61,132 bases of DNA from the NCBI RefSeq assembly GCF_003853645.1, contig NZ_QTPO01000052.1, positions 1 through 61,132 on the forward strand, read 5' to 3'. Shown here piece after piece: positions 8,770 to 16,226 of this stretch (the first letter of the stretch is position 1; each line of letters opens with the position of its first letter). The notes under the pieces are model-generated. The model made no database searches. It had not been told where the DNA came from and saw only the letters and a list, made by a program, of their open reading frames with translations. The stretch comes from Burkholderia sp. Bp9143. GTDB taxonomy: Bacteria > Pseudomonadota > Gammaproteobacteria > Burkholderiales > Burkholderiaceae. The position numbers were made by a program, and so were the translations under genes.

Positions 8770-10383
8770 TTACTGGACGAACGCGCCGACCGTGAAGAAC
8801 GGGTTGACCTTGTTGTTGCTGACGACCATCGCGTAGATGTTCCCGGCCGTCACGAGCCAGCCCGTGTCGCCCTTGCCGAAGATCGCCACGTTGCCGTTCG
8901 CTCCCTTCGCGTTGAAGTCCTGCGAGACGGTGACCTTGATCTTGCCGGGCGTGGCCTGCGTGTAGTCGAGCGCGAACTGCGACGTGACCGACGACGTCTG
9001 CGGGTCGATGAACGCCGCGGTGGCGCCCTGGAACAGCGTCGACGTGTAGTTCGCGGCCATCGTCGATACGGCGGTGCCGTCGTTGCAGCTGCCCGCTTCC
9101 GGCATGAAGAACGTGCCGTTGAACGTGCCGGGCAGATCCGGGTGCGGGATGTTCGGATTGAAGCTCGGGCCCGGCTGCGCGATGGAGTTCCCGACGCCGG
9201 TGGACGTCACGACGCCGCACGCCGACGCGCTGGTCGCGCCGATGTAGCCGCCCTTCAGGGAATTCGCGGCGATCGCGGTGGTCGACGACAGCATCGAGAT
9301 CCCGACTTCGGCATCGGCGACCGATGCAAGTGCATTGCTCTCGTCGACATGGGTGTAGCCGACACGAATCACGATCGGCACCCGCACGCCGTTCAGCTTG
9401 CCGACAATCATGATGCCCTTCGCCTGGCTCGGCGTCAGGATCACGATGCCCGGCGCCGGTCCGGCAACCGGATACACGATCGTGCCGAACTGGTTCGCCA
9501 CCGCATTGCTCACGAACACGTTGTCGGCCGATCCGTCGGCGTTCTTGCGCAGGGTCCACGGCGATCCGGTCGTCTGGCACGAGTAGTCGCTGCCTGGCGT
9601 GATCGTGCACGACCCGTCCGGATTGAACGTCTGGTTCCAGTTGACGACGTCCGGCTCCCAGCCGACGGCACCGTTCGCATCCTGCGCGGTACCGCCGACC
9701 GGCGACAGATGAATGCCGACTTCGTTGTAGTTGCCCGCGACCTTCGTGAAGTCGGTTTCCGTTTCGGTAAAGCCGATGAACGGATAGAAATCGAACGTGC
9801 GTGACGGCACCACGCCGAGCACGAAGCCGGGGAACGGTTCGAGGCCTTTGAACGCGATCGTCGCGCCCGGAATCCCGCCACCGACGACCCCGTTGCCGAC
9901 GAACAGCATCGGCGGGTCCGCGCGATTGATCGTCACCGCATACGCGCCGTCGCTCGTCGCGCCGCTGTCGAGCACGAACGCGCAGCGGTTCTGCTCGGCG
10001 GTCGGCAGGTTGGTCGGATGATGGAACGCGCCGCTGATCGTCAGGCCCGCGCGCGTGTTGTTGACCTGCCCCGCCGACGTCGGCACCGACGATTCGATGA
10101 ACTGCATCTGGTAGGTGAGCTTCGTCGTGTCGAACTTCACCTTCACGTATTCGCCGCTGCCGGAGCCGCCCGTGTAGGTCGTCGTGTAGTCGAGCGAATC
10201 AGGACACAGCTTCGTCACGACGGGCGGCGTCGTTTCGGCGCCGCTCGGCCCGCATGCGCTGCCCGAGCACTGCGGCACGTTGATCGGGCCCGGATCGTCG
10301 CCGCCGCCGCAACCGGCGACGAACGGCAGCGCCAGCACGGCGCACGACAGGATCGCCTTCCGCCATTCAGGAATGCAAAACAT
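8770..10383 (-). CDS. DUF2957-type lipoprotein, longer paralogue
   Basis: The product has 537 residues and lipobox VAGC at Cys25 followed by GGGDD, a typical outer-membrane retention context. It shares CPDSLDYTTTYTGGSGSGE, VKVKFDTTKLTY, SSVPT, IPGATI, KGIMIVGKL and the terminal FTVGAFVQ with the 417-residue neighbour, so the two are tandem paralogues. The extra length lies in central insertions with additional cysteines (SCTITPGSDYSCQ, SACGVV, AGSCNDG) that may form disulfides. The ATG at 10383 has an excellent AGGAGG ribosome binding site; the longer frame to 10491 does not. It is the first gene of the envelope cluster and sits downstream of a long leader. Confidence 0.78.
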   Translation of the reverse strand: MFCIPEWRKAILSCAVLALPFVAGCGGGDDPGPINVPQCSGSACGPSGAETTPPVVTKLCPDSLDYTTTYTGGSGSGEYVKVKFDTTKLTYQMQFIESSVPTSAGQVNNTRAGLTISGAFHHPTNLPTAEQNRCAFVLDSGATSDGAYAVTINRADPPMLFVGNGVVGGGIPGATIAFKGLEPFPGFVLGVVPSRTFDFYPFIGFTETETDFTKVAGNYNEVGIHLSPVGGTAQDANGAVGWEPDVVNWNQTFNPDGSCTITPGSDYSCQTTGSPWTLRKNADGSADNVFVSNAVANQFGTIVYPVAGPAPGIVILTPSQAKGIMIVGKLNGVRVPIVIRVGYTHVDESNALASVADAEVGISMLSSTTAIAANSLKGGYIGATSASACGVVTSTGVGNSIAQPGPSFNPNIPHPDLPGTFNGTFFMPEAGSCNDGTAVSTMAANYTSTLFQGATAAFIDPQTSSVTSQFALDYTQATPGKIKVTVSQDFNAKGANGNVAIFGKGDTGWLVTAGNIYAMVVSNNKVNPFFTVGAFVQ

Positions 10384-10842
10384 CAACCCCTCCTTTTGAG
10401 GTACGACAAGTCTCGTCCGGACGGGCTGCGTGGCCCGCCGGTTGGTATCGCGCCGTCGCGACGGCGCGCGGCGCATGACGATGCGCGCCATGCGCGCCGC
10501 GTTGCCGGTCAGGCAAATGCGATCAGGATCGCCGCGGCAGGCAAGCGCTATCCGGCGGCGCCGTCATGCGGCACGGCGCCATCGGTGAAATCGAAACGGA
10601 ATGGGGTGCGTCGCTACAGCGACAACGCGATGCGATGACGCAGGCATTCGACTCGCGTCGCGCCCGCATCCGGCGAAAAGCAGGAAAACGGCAGTCCGGC
10701 TGGCCCCTCGGATAGGCCTCTCATGGTGTGGTCTCCATACGTACGCTTGATTCGTTATCGTGATGCGTCGTTGGTCGAGACTATGATCGGACGATACGCA
10801 CAAGTAAATGGATGCAGAGTTCCAAACGCGCCGAACCGCGCG

Positions 10843-10870
10843 ATCCTAGTGCGAGCAGGGTGTTTGACAA
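10843..10870 (-). promoter_or_regulatory. Candidate sigma-70 promoter for the DUF2957/OmpW/PraB cluster
   Basis: On the minus strand TTGTCA (10870-10865) is followed after 16 bases by TAGGAT (10848-10843). The -35 box lies inside the inverted repeat at 10861-10881, an arrangement expected for a repressor or activator site. Confidence 0.4.
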
Positions 10871-10881
10871 TTTTTCAAACA
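10861..10881. promoter_or_regulatory. Inverted repeat TGTTTGA-N7-TCAAACA
   Basis: A perfect 7-bp arm palindrome over the candidate -35 box of the envelope cluster. A second perfect repeat, TATTTG-N6-CAAATA at 10892-10909, follows 10 bases further upstream. The two share a TTTG...CAAA core, so they may bind the same dimeric regulator. Confidence 0.5.
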
Positions 10882-10891
10882 GCCTTCAATT

Positions 10892-10909
10892 TATTTGCTC
10901 AGACAAATA
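10892..10909. promoter_or_regulatory. Inverted repeat TATTTG-N6-CAAATA
   Basis: Perfect 6-bp arms, upstream partner of the repeat at 10861-10881 relative to the minus-strand cluster. Half-site geometry (TTTG/CAAA) is similar. Confidence 0.4.
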
Positions 10910-11006
10910 CCCGGGCGGTATAACGCGCGTTTGAATGACGGCGGTCAACCCGTGCGAGGCCCGGCGGACAGGCCTCCGGCGCCCGCACGCATGCCGCGGC
11001 GCCCCC

Positions 11007-11303
11007 TTACACGTCGATGATCGCGAGCGTGCCGTGGCTGCCCGGCAGCACCGCGTGACGCGTGCCGGCGATCGCGAGATACATCTGTCCGGCCTCGACC
11101 ACGACCGTCTGCGCGTCGACCTCGAGTATCAGCCGGCCGTCGAGCACCAGCAGCCCTTCGTTGTAGTCGTGCACTTCCGCTTCGTACGGCTGCGCGTCCA
11201 TGCGCAGCACCTTGATCCGGGCCGGCCCGACTTCGCCGACGATCGTGGATTTCCACGCGGCGGCCTGGGCGGCCGCGACGGACTTGAAATCGATCAGAGA
11301 CAT
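11007..11303 (-). CDS. Cupin-domain protein, 98 residues
   Basis: A single small cupin barrel. The second half shows the cupin pattern LILEVDAQTVVVEAGQMYLA followed by AGTRHAVLPG, where the His of cupin motif 2 is present. Motif 1 is reduced: HDYNEGLLVLDG keeps a His and a Glu. The start MSLIDFKSV at 11303 fits the usual N-terminus of these small proteins; the longer frame to 11423 is low-complexity. Small cupins of this kind often bind a metal and act as isomerases, dioxygenases or ligand sensors; the sequence does not tell which. It is monocistronic and divergent from the ABC exporter. Confidence 0.75.
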   Translation of the reverse strand: MSLIDFKSVAAAQAAAWKSTIVGEVGPARIKVLRMDAQPYEAEVHDYNEGLLVLDGRLILEVDAQTVVVEAGQMYLAIAGTRHAVLPGSHGTLAIIDV

Positions 11304-11733
11304 GCGCACCGCTCCGGGAACGTGGAAGGAACGCATTATCGCGAGCGCGCCGCACGCCGTCCCGGTACGGCGCGGCGTCGATCGGGCAGCACAGTCCGCC
11401 GGCCGCCCGCCGCGCGGTTGCACGCAAGCGCGATCGCCGTTCGATCGCCCGAAAACCGCGTGTATTGTTCACGCGATTCAAATAAAGCGCCGCCATATTG
11501 AGTGACGCCTGCTTATTTCACGCAAATCCCGCACCGGCATCACATGTCCTTTCCGCCGCAATGCATTTCCATCTTCCGATTGCTAATATGGCGGTCCTGC
11601 GATCCCGCACCACAACGCCGTTCGACATGACGCCCGTTCGCCATGCCGCCCCCGACACCGACCGCTTCGCCGCGGCCGCACCGGGCACGCGCGGCGCGCA
11701 GCGTCGAACCGACCGGCCGTGCCATCCGTGAGC
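11304..11733. other. 430-base divergent spacer between cupin and ABC exporter genes
   Basis: No gene is supported. The only structure I see is a 10-bp inverted pair, CCGCCATATT at 11490-11499 and AATATGGCGG at 11585-11594, within a locally AT-richer stretch suitable for divergent promoters. Confidence 0.4.
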
Positions 11734-12678
11734 ATGCAACCGATCCTTTCCGTCTCGAACCTCTCCAAGACTTACGCGTCCGGCTTCCAGGCGCTGAAGC
11801 ACGTGACTCTCGACATCCGCCCCGGCGAGATCTTCGCGCTGCTCGGGCCGAACGGCGCGGGCAAGACCACGCTGATCGGCTCGATCTGCGGCATCGTCAC
11901 GCCAACCGAAGGCCGCGTGACGGTCGGCGGCCACGACATCCGCGATCAATACCGCGCCGCCCGCGAAATGATCGGCCTCGTGCCGCAGGAGCTGACGACC
12001 GACGCGTTCGAAACCGTCTGGGCGACCGTGTCGTTCAGCCGCGGCCTGTTCGGCAAGGCGCCCGATCCCGCGCACATCGAGAAGACGCTGAAGGCGCTGT
12101 CGCTGTGGGACAAGCGCGACAACAAGCTGATGACGCTGTCGGGCGGCATGAAGCGCCGCGTGATGATCGCGAAGGCGCTGTCGCACGAGCCGCGCATCCT
12201 GTTCCTCGACGAGCCGACGGCCGGCGTCGACGTCGAACTGCGCCGCGACATGTGGAAGCTGGTCGACTCGCTGCGCGAAAGCGGCGTGACGATCCTGCTG
12301 ACCACGCACTACATCGAGGAAGCCGAGGAAATGGCCGACCGGATCGGCATCATCCTCGGCGGCGAGCTCGTGCTCGTCGAAGAGAAGCGCGAGCTGATGC
12401 GCAAGCTCGGCAAGAAGCAGCTGACCGTGCAGCTCGAGCATCCACTCGCGACCGTGCCGGCCGATCTTGCCGCGTTCGGGCTCGAACGCGCGGACGACGG
12501 CGCCGCGCTCGTCTATACCTACGACTCGCAGCGCGACGACGCGAGCATCGCGAAGCTGATCAACGCGCTCGGCTCGGCCGGCATCGGCTTTCGCGACCTG
12601 CATACGACGCAGAGCTCGCTCGAGGACATTTTCGTCAGCCTGATCGACAACCGCCGCAACGGCGCACAAGGGGCGTAA
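11734..12678 (+). CDS. ABC exporter ATP-binding protein (ABC-2 type)
   Basis: A 314-residue ATPase of the CcmA/NodI/drug-exporter type. Visible motifs are Walker A GPNGAGKTT, signature LSGGMKRR, Walker B ILFLDEPTAGVD and switch His in LLTTHY. The C-terminal 90 residues after the nucleotide-binding core resemble the regulatory tail of ABC-2 ATPases (LHTTQSSLEDIFVSL). No convincing ribosome binding site is seen. In-frame GTG codons at 11719 and 11728 are alternatives to the ATG at 11734. It is followed after 5 bases by its permease. Together they would export a hydrophobic or polymeric substrate across the inner membrane; the substrate is unknown. Confidence 0.88.
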   Translation: MQPILSVSNLSKTYASGFQALKHVTLDIRPGEIFALLGPNGAGKTTLIGSICGIVTPTEGRVTVGGHDIRDQYRAAREMIGLVPQELTTDAFETVWATVSFSRGLFGKAPDPAHIEKTLKALSLWDKRDNKLMTLSGGMKRRVMIAKALSHEPRILFLDEPTAGVDVELRRDMWKLVDSLRESGVTILLTTHYIEEAEEMADRIGIILGGELVLVEEKRELMRKLGKKQLTVQLEHPLATVPADLAAFGLERADDGAALVYTYDSQRDDASIAKLINALGSAGIGFRDLHTTQSSLEDIFVSLIDNRRNGAQGA

Positions 12679-12683
12679 CGCAC

Positions 12684-13454
12684 ATGGCGAACTGGAATTT
12701 CCACGGCATCCGCGCGATCTACCGCGCCGAAATGGCCCGCACGCGCCGCACGCTGATGCAGAGCATCATCGCGCCGGTGATCTCGACGTCGCTGTATTTC
12801 GTCGTGTTCGGCTCGGCGATCGGCTCGCGCATCAGCGACGTGAACGGGATCGGTTACGGGTCGTTCATCGTGCCGGGCCTCGTGATGCTGTCGCTGCTGT
12901 CGCAGAGCATCTCGAACGCGTCGTTCGGCATCTACTTCCCGCGCTTCACGGGCACGATCTACGAGATATTGTCCGCGCCCGTGTCGTACTGGGAGATCGT
13001 GATCGCGTACGTGGGCGCGGCCGCGTCGAAGTCATTGCTGCTCGGGCTCATCATCCTCGCGACGGCCGGCCTGTTCGTGCCGCTGCACATCCTGCATCCG
13101 TTCTGGATGGTGCTGTTCCTCGTGCTGACGTCGATCACCTTCAGCCTGTTCGGCTTCGTGATCGGCATCTGGGCCGACAGCTTCGAGAAGCTGCAGCTCG
13201 TGCCGCTCCTGATCATCACGCCGCTCACGTTCCTCGGCGGCAGCTTCTATTCGGTCGACATGCTGCCGCCCGCGTGGCGCATCGTCACGCTGTTCAACCC
13301 GATCGTCTATCTCATCAGCGGCTTCCGCTGGTCGTTCTACGGGCTGGCCGACGTGCACGTGGGGATCAGCCTCGCGGCGACCTCGCTGTTCCTCGCGATC
13401 CTGCTTGCAATCGTCGCGTGGATATTCCGCACCGGCTACAAGCTGAAGAACTGA
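12684..13454 (+). CDS. ABC-2 type permease
   Basis: The 256-residue product has about six membrane segments, starting after a short cytoplasmic N-terminus with an amphipathic stretch (IRAIYRAEMARTRRTLMQS). The ABC-2 signature is visible in YEILSAPVSYWEIVIAYV and in PLTFLGGSFYSVDMLPPAWR with FNPIVYLISGFRW near the end. The start at 12684 follows AAGGGG. The length and the two-gene layout match NodJ/DrrB-like half-size exporters, which work as a dimer with the adjacent ATPase. Confidence 0.88.
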   Translation: MANWNFHGIRAIYRAEMARTRRTLMQSIIAPVISTSLYFVVFGSAIGSRISDVNGIGYGSFIVPGLVMLSLLSQSISNASFGIYFPRFTGTIYEILSAPVSYWEIVIAYVGAAASKSLLLGLIILATAGLFVPLHILHPFWMVLFLVLTSITFSLFGFVIGIWADSFEKLQLVPLLIITPLTFLGGSFYSVDMLPPAWRIVTLFNPIVYLISGFRWSFYGLADVHVGISLAATSLFLAILLAIVAWIFRTGYKLKN

Positions 13455-13600
13455 CGCGGCTCGGCCGCGGGGTCGCCCCGTTCGCGGATCCGGGGCAGCG
13501 CTGCTAGACTGAGTCGGAAGATCGACTGCTGCCGTTTGCCGCACCGCAACCCACGGTGCGCGGGCGGCGCGGCTCCCCCTTCCCTGCGCGAGGATCCCCG

Positions 13601-14302
13601 ATGAGCGCCTCCCGAATCGACGCCGTCCGAGACGGCCTGTTTCGCGCCACGTCCTACGTCGACACGCTGAACCTGAGCTTCAGCCAGTTCTTCGTCCGAT
13701 CGCCGCACGGCGACGTGCTGTGCGTCGAAACGGGCACCCGTTCCAATTTCACGCAACTGAGCGCGGCGCTCGACACCGTCGGCATCGCGCCGTCGATGGT
13801 CAGCAGCGTGATCGTCCCGCACTTCGAGGCCGACGAAATGGGCGCGCTGCCCGACTTCCTCGCGGTCAACCCGGCGCTCGTCGCGTACGGACATCCAATG
13901 TGTACATGGGGGCTCGCCGACGTGTTCGGCGTGCGCGCGATTCCGTTGAAGGACGGCGAGCCGACGACACTGTCGGGCATCGACGTCGTGCCGGTCTACA
14001 CGAAGCACGTGCATCAGTGGGATGCGCTCGTCGTGTATCTGCCGGCGTACAAGGCACTGCTGTCGTCGGACATCCTGATGCGCTTCGGCAGGGAGGAGAC
14101 CGACGACCCGCTGCCGGCGATCCTCGACGCGATCACGCGCTCGGACTACCTGCCGTCGCTCGCGCACCTGGCGAGCGCGCTGCGCCGCATCCAGGCGCTT
14201 GATCTCGACATCATCCTGCCGATGCATGGCCCGGCGATCACGCACGACATTCCGCGCGTGATCGCCGGTGTGATCGCCCATTGCGAGGCGGCCGCGGCAT
14301 AG
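13601..14302 (+). CDS. Metallo-beta-lactamase-fold protein, flavodiiron-like ligand set
   Basis: A 233-residue protein with an MBL fold whose metal motif is HFEADE (His74, Glu76, Asp78, Glu79), not the HxHxDH of hydrolases. Further candidate ligands are His136/His138 in KHVHQW, Asp157 in LLSSDIL and His209 in LPMHGP. This arrangement resembles the di-iron centre of flavodiiron (ODP) proteins, but no flavodoxin domain is fused and the chain ends after the MBL part. The start at 13601 has GAGGA 8 bases upstream. It might handle oxygen, NO or peroxide as a stand-alone ODP protein. It stands alone, 146 bases after the ABC permease. Confidence 0.75.
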   Translation: MSASRIDAVRDGLFRATSYVDTLNLSFSQFFVRSPHGDVLCVETGTRSNFTQLSAALDTVGIAPSMVSSVIVPHFEADEMGALPDFLAVNPALVAYGHPMCTWGLADVFGVRAIPLKDGEPTTLSGIDVVPVYTKHVHQWDALVVYLPAYKALLSSDILMRFGREETDDPLPAILDAITRSDYLPSLAHLASALRRIQALDLDIILPMHGPAITHDIPRVIAGVIAHCEAAAA

Positions 14303-14344
14303 CGCACGCGCTGGTGCGTGCGGCCGCCGGCTGCCGGTCGCCGG

Positions 14345-14575
14345 TCAGACGCCGGTCACGACGAATTCGGCGGACGCCTTGCTCTGGATCGCGGCCATCA
14401 CCGCGAGTTCGCGCTTGCTGCGCGGCTCGCCGGACACGACACCCGTCGCATGCTTCGCCTTCGCACCGAGCGGAAAGAACACGAACGACGCGCCGGCCGG
14501 CGCATCCGGCTCGGCCCGCAGGCGCTTGTTCAGAATCTTCAGGTACTTTTTCTTCGAGACTTCCTTCGTTGCCAT
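14345..14575 (-). CDS. Small basic conserved-type protein, 76 residues
   Basis: I do not recognise a named family. The product MATKEVSKKKYLKILNKRL is Lys/Arg-rich at the N-terminus and ends with SKASAEFVVTGV. No signal peptide or membrane segment is visible. The gene is supported by a clear GGAGGG ribosome binding site, a compact size and convergent placement with the MBL-fold gene. A basic, cytoplasmic, possibly nucleic-acid-binding protein is possible but unproven. Confidence 0.6.
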   Translation of the reverse strand: MATKEVSKKKYLKILNKRLRAEPDAPAGASFVFFPLGAKAKHATGVVSGEPRSKRELAVMAAIQSKASAEFVVTGV

Positions 14576-14846
14576 GGCGCCCTCCACATGAACGTATTGC
14601 TGATCAGCATACCAGTTTTGACCGGCGGCTCCGGCGCGCCGCCGCACGATCGATCTGCACTGGAATCGGTCGTCTTGCGCGCCAGGCCGCGGCTGCCGTC
14701 CGCCGCGTCATCGGTCGTCAAGATTTTTTGCGCGCGATGTCGATTCGCGCGCTCGTCGCCCGTCGTAGTGTCGTAACCGATCGTTTTGCCGTCCGCACGG
14801 CCGGCCGATTGCGGATGCCCTCTTTCCCTTTCAAGGAGCAGCAACA

Positions 14847-15278
14847 ATGCGCGTCATGGTGATCGTCAAGGCAACGGCCTCTTCCGAATCGGGCGCGATG
14901 CCCGATACCGAACTGCTGGCCGCGATGGGCCAGTACAACGAGGAGCTCGTGAAGGCCGGCGTGATGCTCGCCGGCGAAGGGCTGCACCCGAGTTCGCGCG
15001 GCAAGCGCGTGCATTTCTCCGGCAAGGACCGGACCGTCATCGACGGCCCGTTCGCCGAGACCAAGGAACTGATCGCCGGCTACTGGTTGTGGCAGGTGAA
15101 TTCGATGGAAGAGGCCGTCGAATGGGTCAAGCGCTGCCCGAATCCGATGCCGACCGAATCGGACATCGAGATCCGCCAGATCTTCTCGCCCGAGGACTTC
15201 GGCGAGGCATTCACACCGGAGCTGCAGGAACAGGAAGCGCGGCTGCGCGCGGAGATGGAGGGCAAGCACGGCGCATGA
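14847..15278 (+). CDS. YciI-like (DGPF-type) protein
   Basis: A 143-residue protein of the YciI superfamily. The signature DGPFAETKELIAGYWLW is complete and defines the DGPF subgroup; EEAVEWVKRCPNP with a downstream EIRQIF follows the usual dimeric alpha-beta barrel order. The start MRVMVIVKAT has AAGGAG 9 bases upstream. Members are often encoded beside extracytoplasmic-function sigma factors, but none is here. Function is unknown; a catalytic or signalling role in oxidative stress has been proposed for the family. Confidence 0.88.
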   Translation: MRVMVIVKATASSESGAMPDTELLAAMGQYNEELVKAGVMLAGEGLHPSSRGKRVHFSGKDRTVIDGPFAETKELIAGYWLWQVNSMEEAVEWVKRCPNPMPTESDIEIRQIFSPEDFGEAFTPELQEQEARLRAEMEGKHGA

Positions 15279-15365
15279 GCCGGCTCGGCCGGGGCGCCGC
15301 CGCGGGATCGACGCGGGCGCCCCGGCCGAATCCTCCGAACAAATCGATTGACGGGAATTGACGGC

Positions 15366-15410
15366 GCCTCGCCGAGTAACGTATCGTTTTGCTACGTTAC
15401 TTGGCGAGGC
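15366..15410. promoter_or_regulatory. 18-bp-arm inverted repeat upstream of the DinB-like gene
   Basis: Arms GCCTCGCCGAGTAACGTA and TACGTTACTTGGCGAGGC pair over their full length, with one G-T position that would be a G-U pair in RNA. The loop is 9 bases (TCGTTTTGC). It ends 9 bases before the ATG at 15420, so it either overlaps the promoter as an operator or folds in the 5' leader and masks the ribosome binding site. Confidence 0.65.
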
Positions 15411-15419
15411 CTTGTCGTC

Positions 15420-16226
15420 ATGCATTCCCGTTTCGACCGTTTTCGCGCGACGCCGCTCGGCGCGCAGCTCGAGGCGCTGATCGCGCAGCCCGAGCGCTAT
15501 GCCGAATTCGCGGCGCTGTCGCGTGTCGGCGTCGCCGCGATCGGCGCGATCCAGCACGAGATCGCGCGCAAATTCCCCGAAATCGAAGCCGACACGACCG
15601 CCCGGCAATTCTGCGGCGCGATGGTCGCCGACGTGATGCGCCGCCACGGACACGACGTCGTGCAGGCACGCGGCCGGATCGGCGGCGCGCTGTTCAGCTA
15701 CGGCGCGGTATTCAGCGCATATCCGCAGGTGCTGCCGTTCGCCGGCGTCGTCGCCGCCCTGGCCGCGGTGCCTGCGCGGATCGCCGCGTATGCCGCTAAG
15801 ATTCCCGCCGCGCTCGTCACGCGCCGCCCGGCCGGCACGGGCTTCTCGCTGGTCGAACATGCATGCCACCTGCGCGACCTCGACGCGGTGTTCGCCGAAC
15901 GCATCGATGTCGTGCGCACGCACGCGCTTCCGGTGATCGCGTCCGTCGACGGGACCGCGCTCGCCGCGCAGCGCGACTATCTGGCACAGCCGCTCGACGA
16001 CGCGCTCGCGGCATTCCGCACCGGACGCGCCGCGCTGTGCGCGACGGCCGCCGCGCTGCAACCGCCGGAACTCTCGCGCTGCGGATTGCGCGACGGCATC
16101 CGCCGGATGTCGCTCGACGAACTCGTGCGCGAACTGCTCGACCACGACCGCACGCACGTGCTCGAGCTCGACGAACTGCTCGCCGAACTCGAATTGCCGC
16201 CCCTTCCCTCATCGAACGCCCAATGA
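15420..16226 (+). CDS. DinB-like four-helix protein
   Basis: The 268-residue product is almost entirely helical. The second part contains the DinB/MDMPI-type pattern: FSLVEHACHLRDLDAVFAERI, with a His in the second helix, and a final helix LVRELLDHDRTHVLELDELL that supplies HxxxH. These are the usual metal ligands. Members include mycothiol- or bacillithiol-dependent transferases and damage-inducible proteins; the N-terminal 120 residues are not typical. The start at 15420 is preferred over the upstream in-frame ATG at 15348 because the latter would run through the large inverted repeat. Its stop overlaps the next start by 4 bases (ATGA), so the two genes form an operon. Confidence 0.7.
   Translation: MHSRFDRFRATPLGAQLEALIAQPERYAEFAALSRVGVAAIGAIQHEIARKFPEIEADTTARQFCGAMVADVMRRHGHDVVQARGRIGGALFSYGAVFSAYPQVLPFAGVVAALAAVPARIAAYAAKIPAALVTRRPAGTGFSLVEHACHLRDLDAVFAERIDVVRTHALPVIASVDGTALAAQRDYLAQPLDDALAAFRTGRAALCATAAALQPPELSRCGLRDGIRRMSLDELVRELLDHDRTHVLELDELLAELELPPLPSSNAQ

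Larger units (their letters stand above)
10384..11006. other. 623-base spacer without a supported gene; probable leader and promoter of the envelope cluster
   Basis: Minus-strand frames here (for example 10564-10803) have no family resemblance and atypical composition, so none is called. The distal part (10840-10920) is AT-rich and carries the promoter-like elements and two inverted repeats listed separately. If the promoter is correct, the first lipoprotein gene has a leader of roughly 450 bases. Confidence 0.5.

Noticed and set aside
10564..10803. Minus-strand frame with a short hydrophobic stretch and a Cys, like a small lipoprotein
   Set aside because: No proper signal peptide charge layout, no convincing ribosome binding site for that frame and no family pattern; more likely leader sequence.
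10864..10869. TTGACA on the plus strand as a promoter
   Set aside because: No acceptable -10 box at 16-18 bases and no plus-strand gene for 870 bases; the minus-strand reading fits better.
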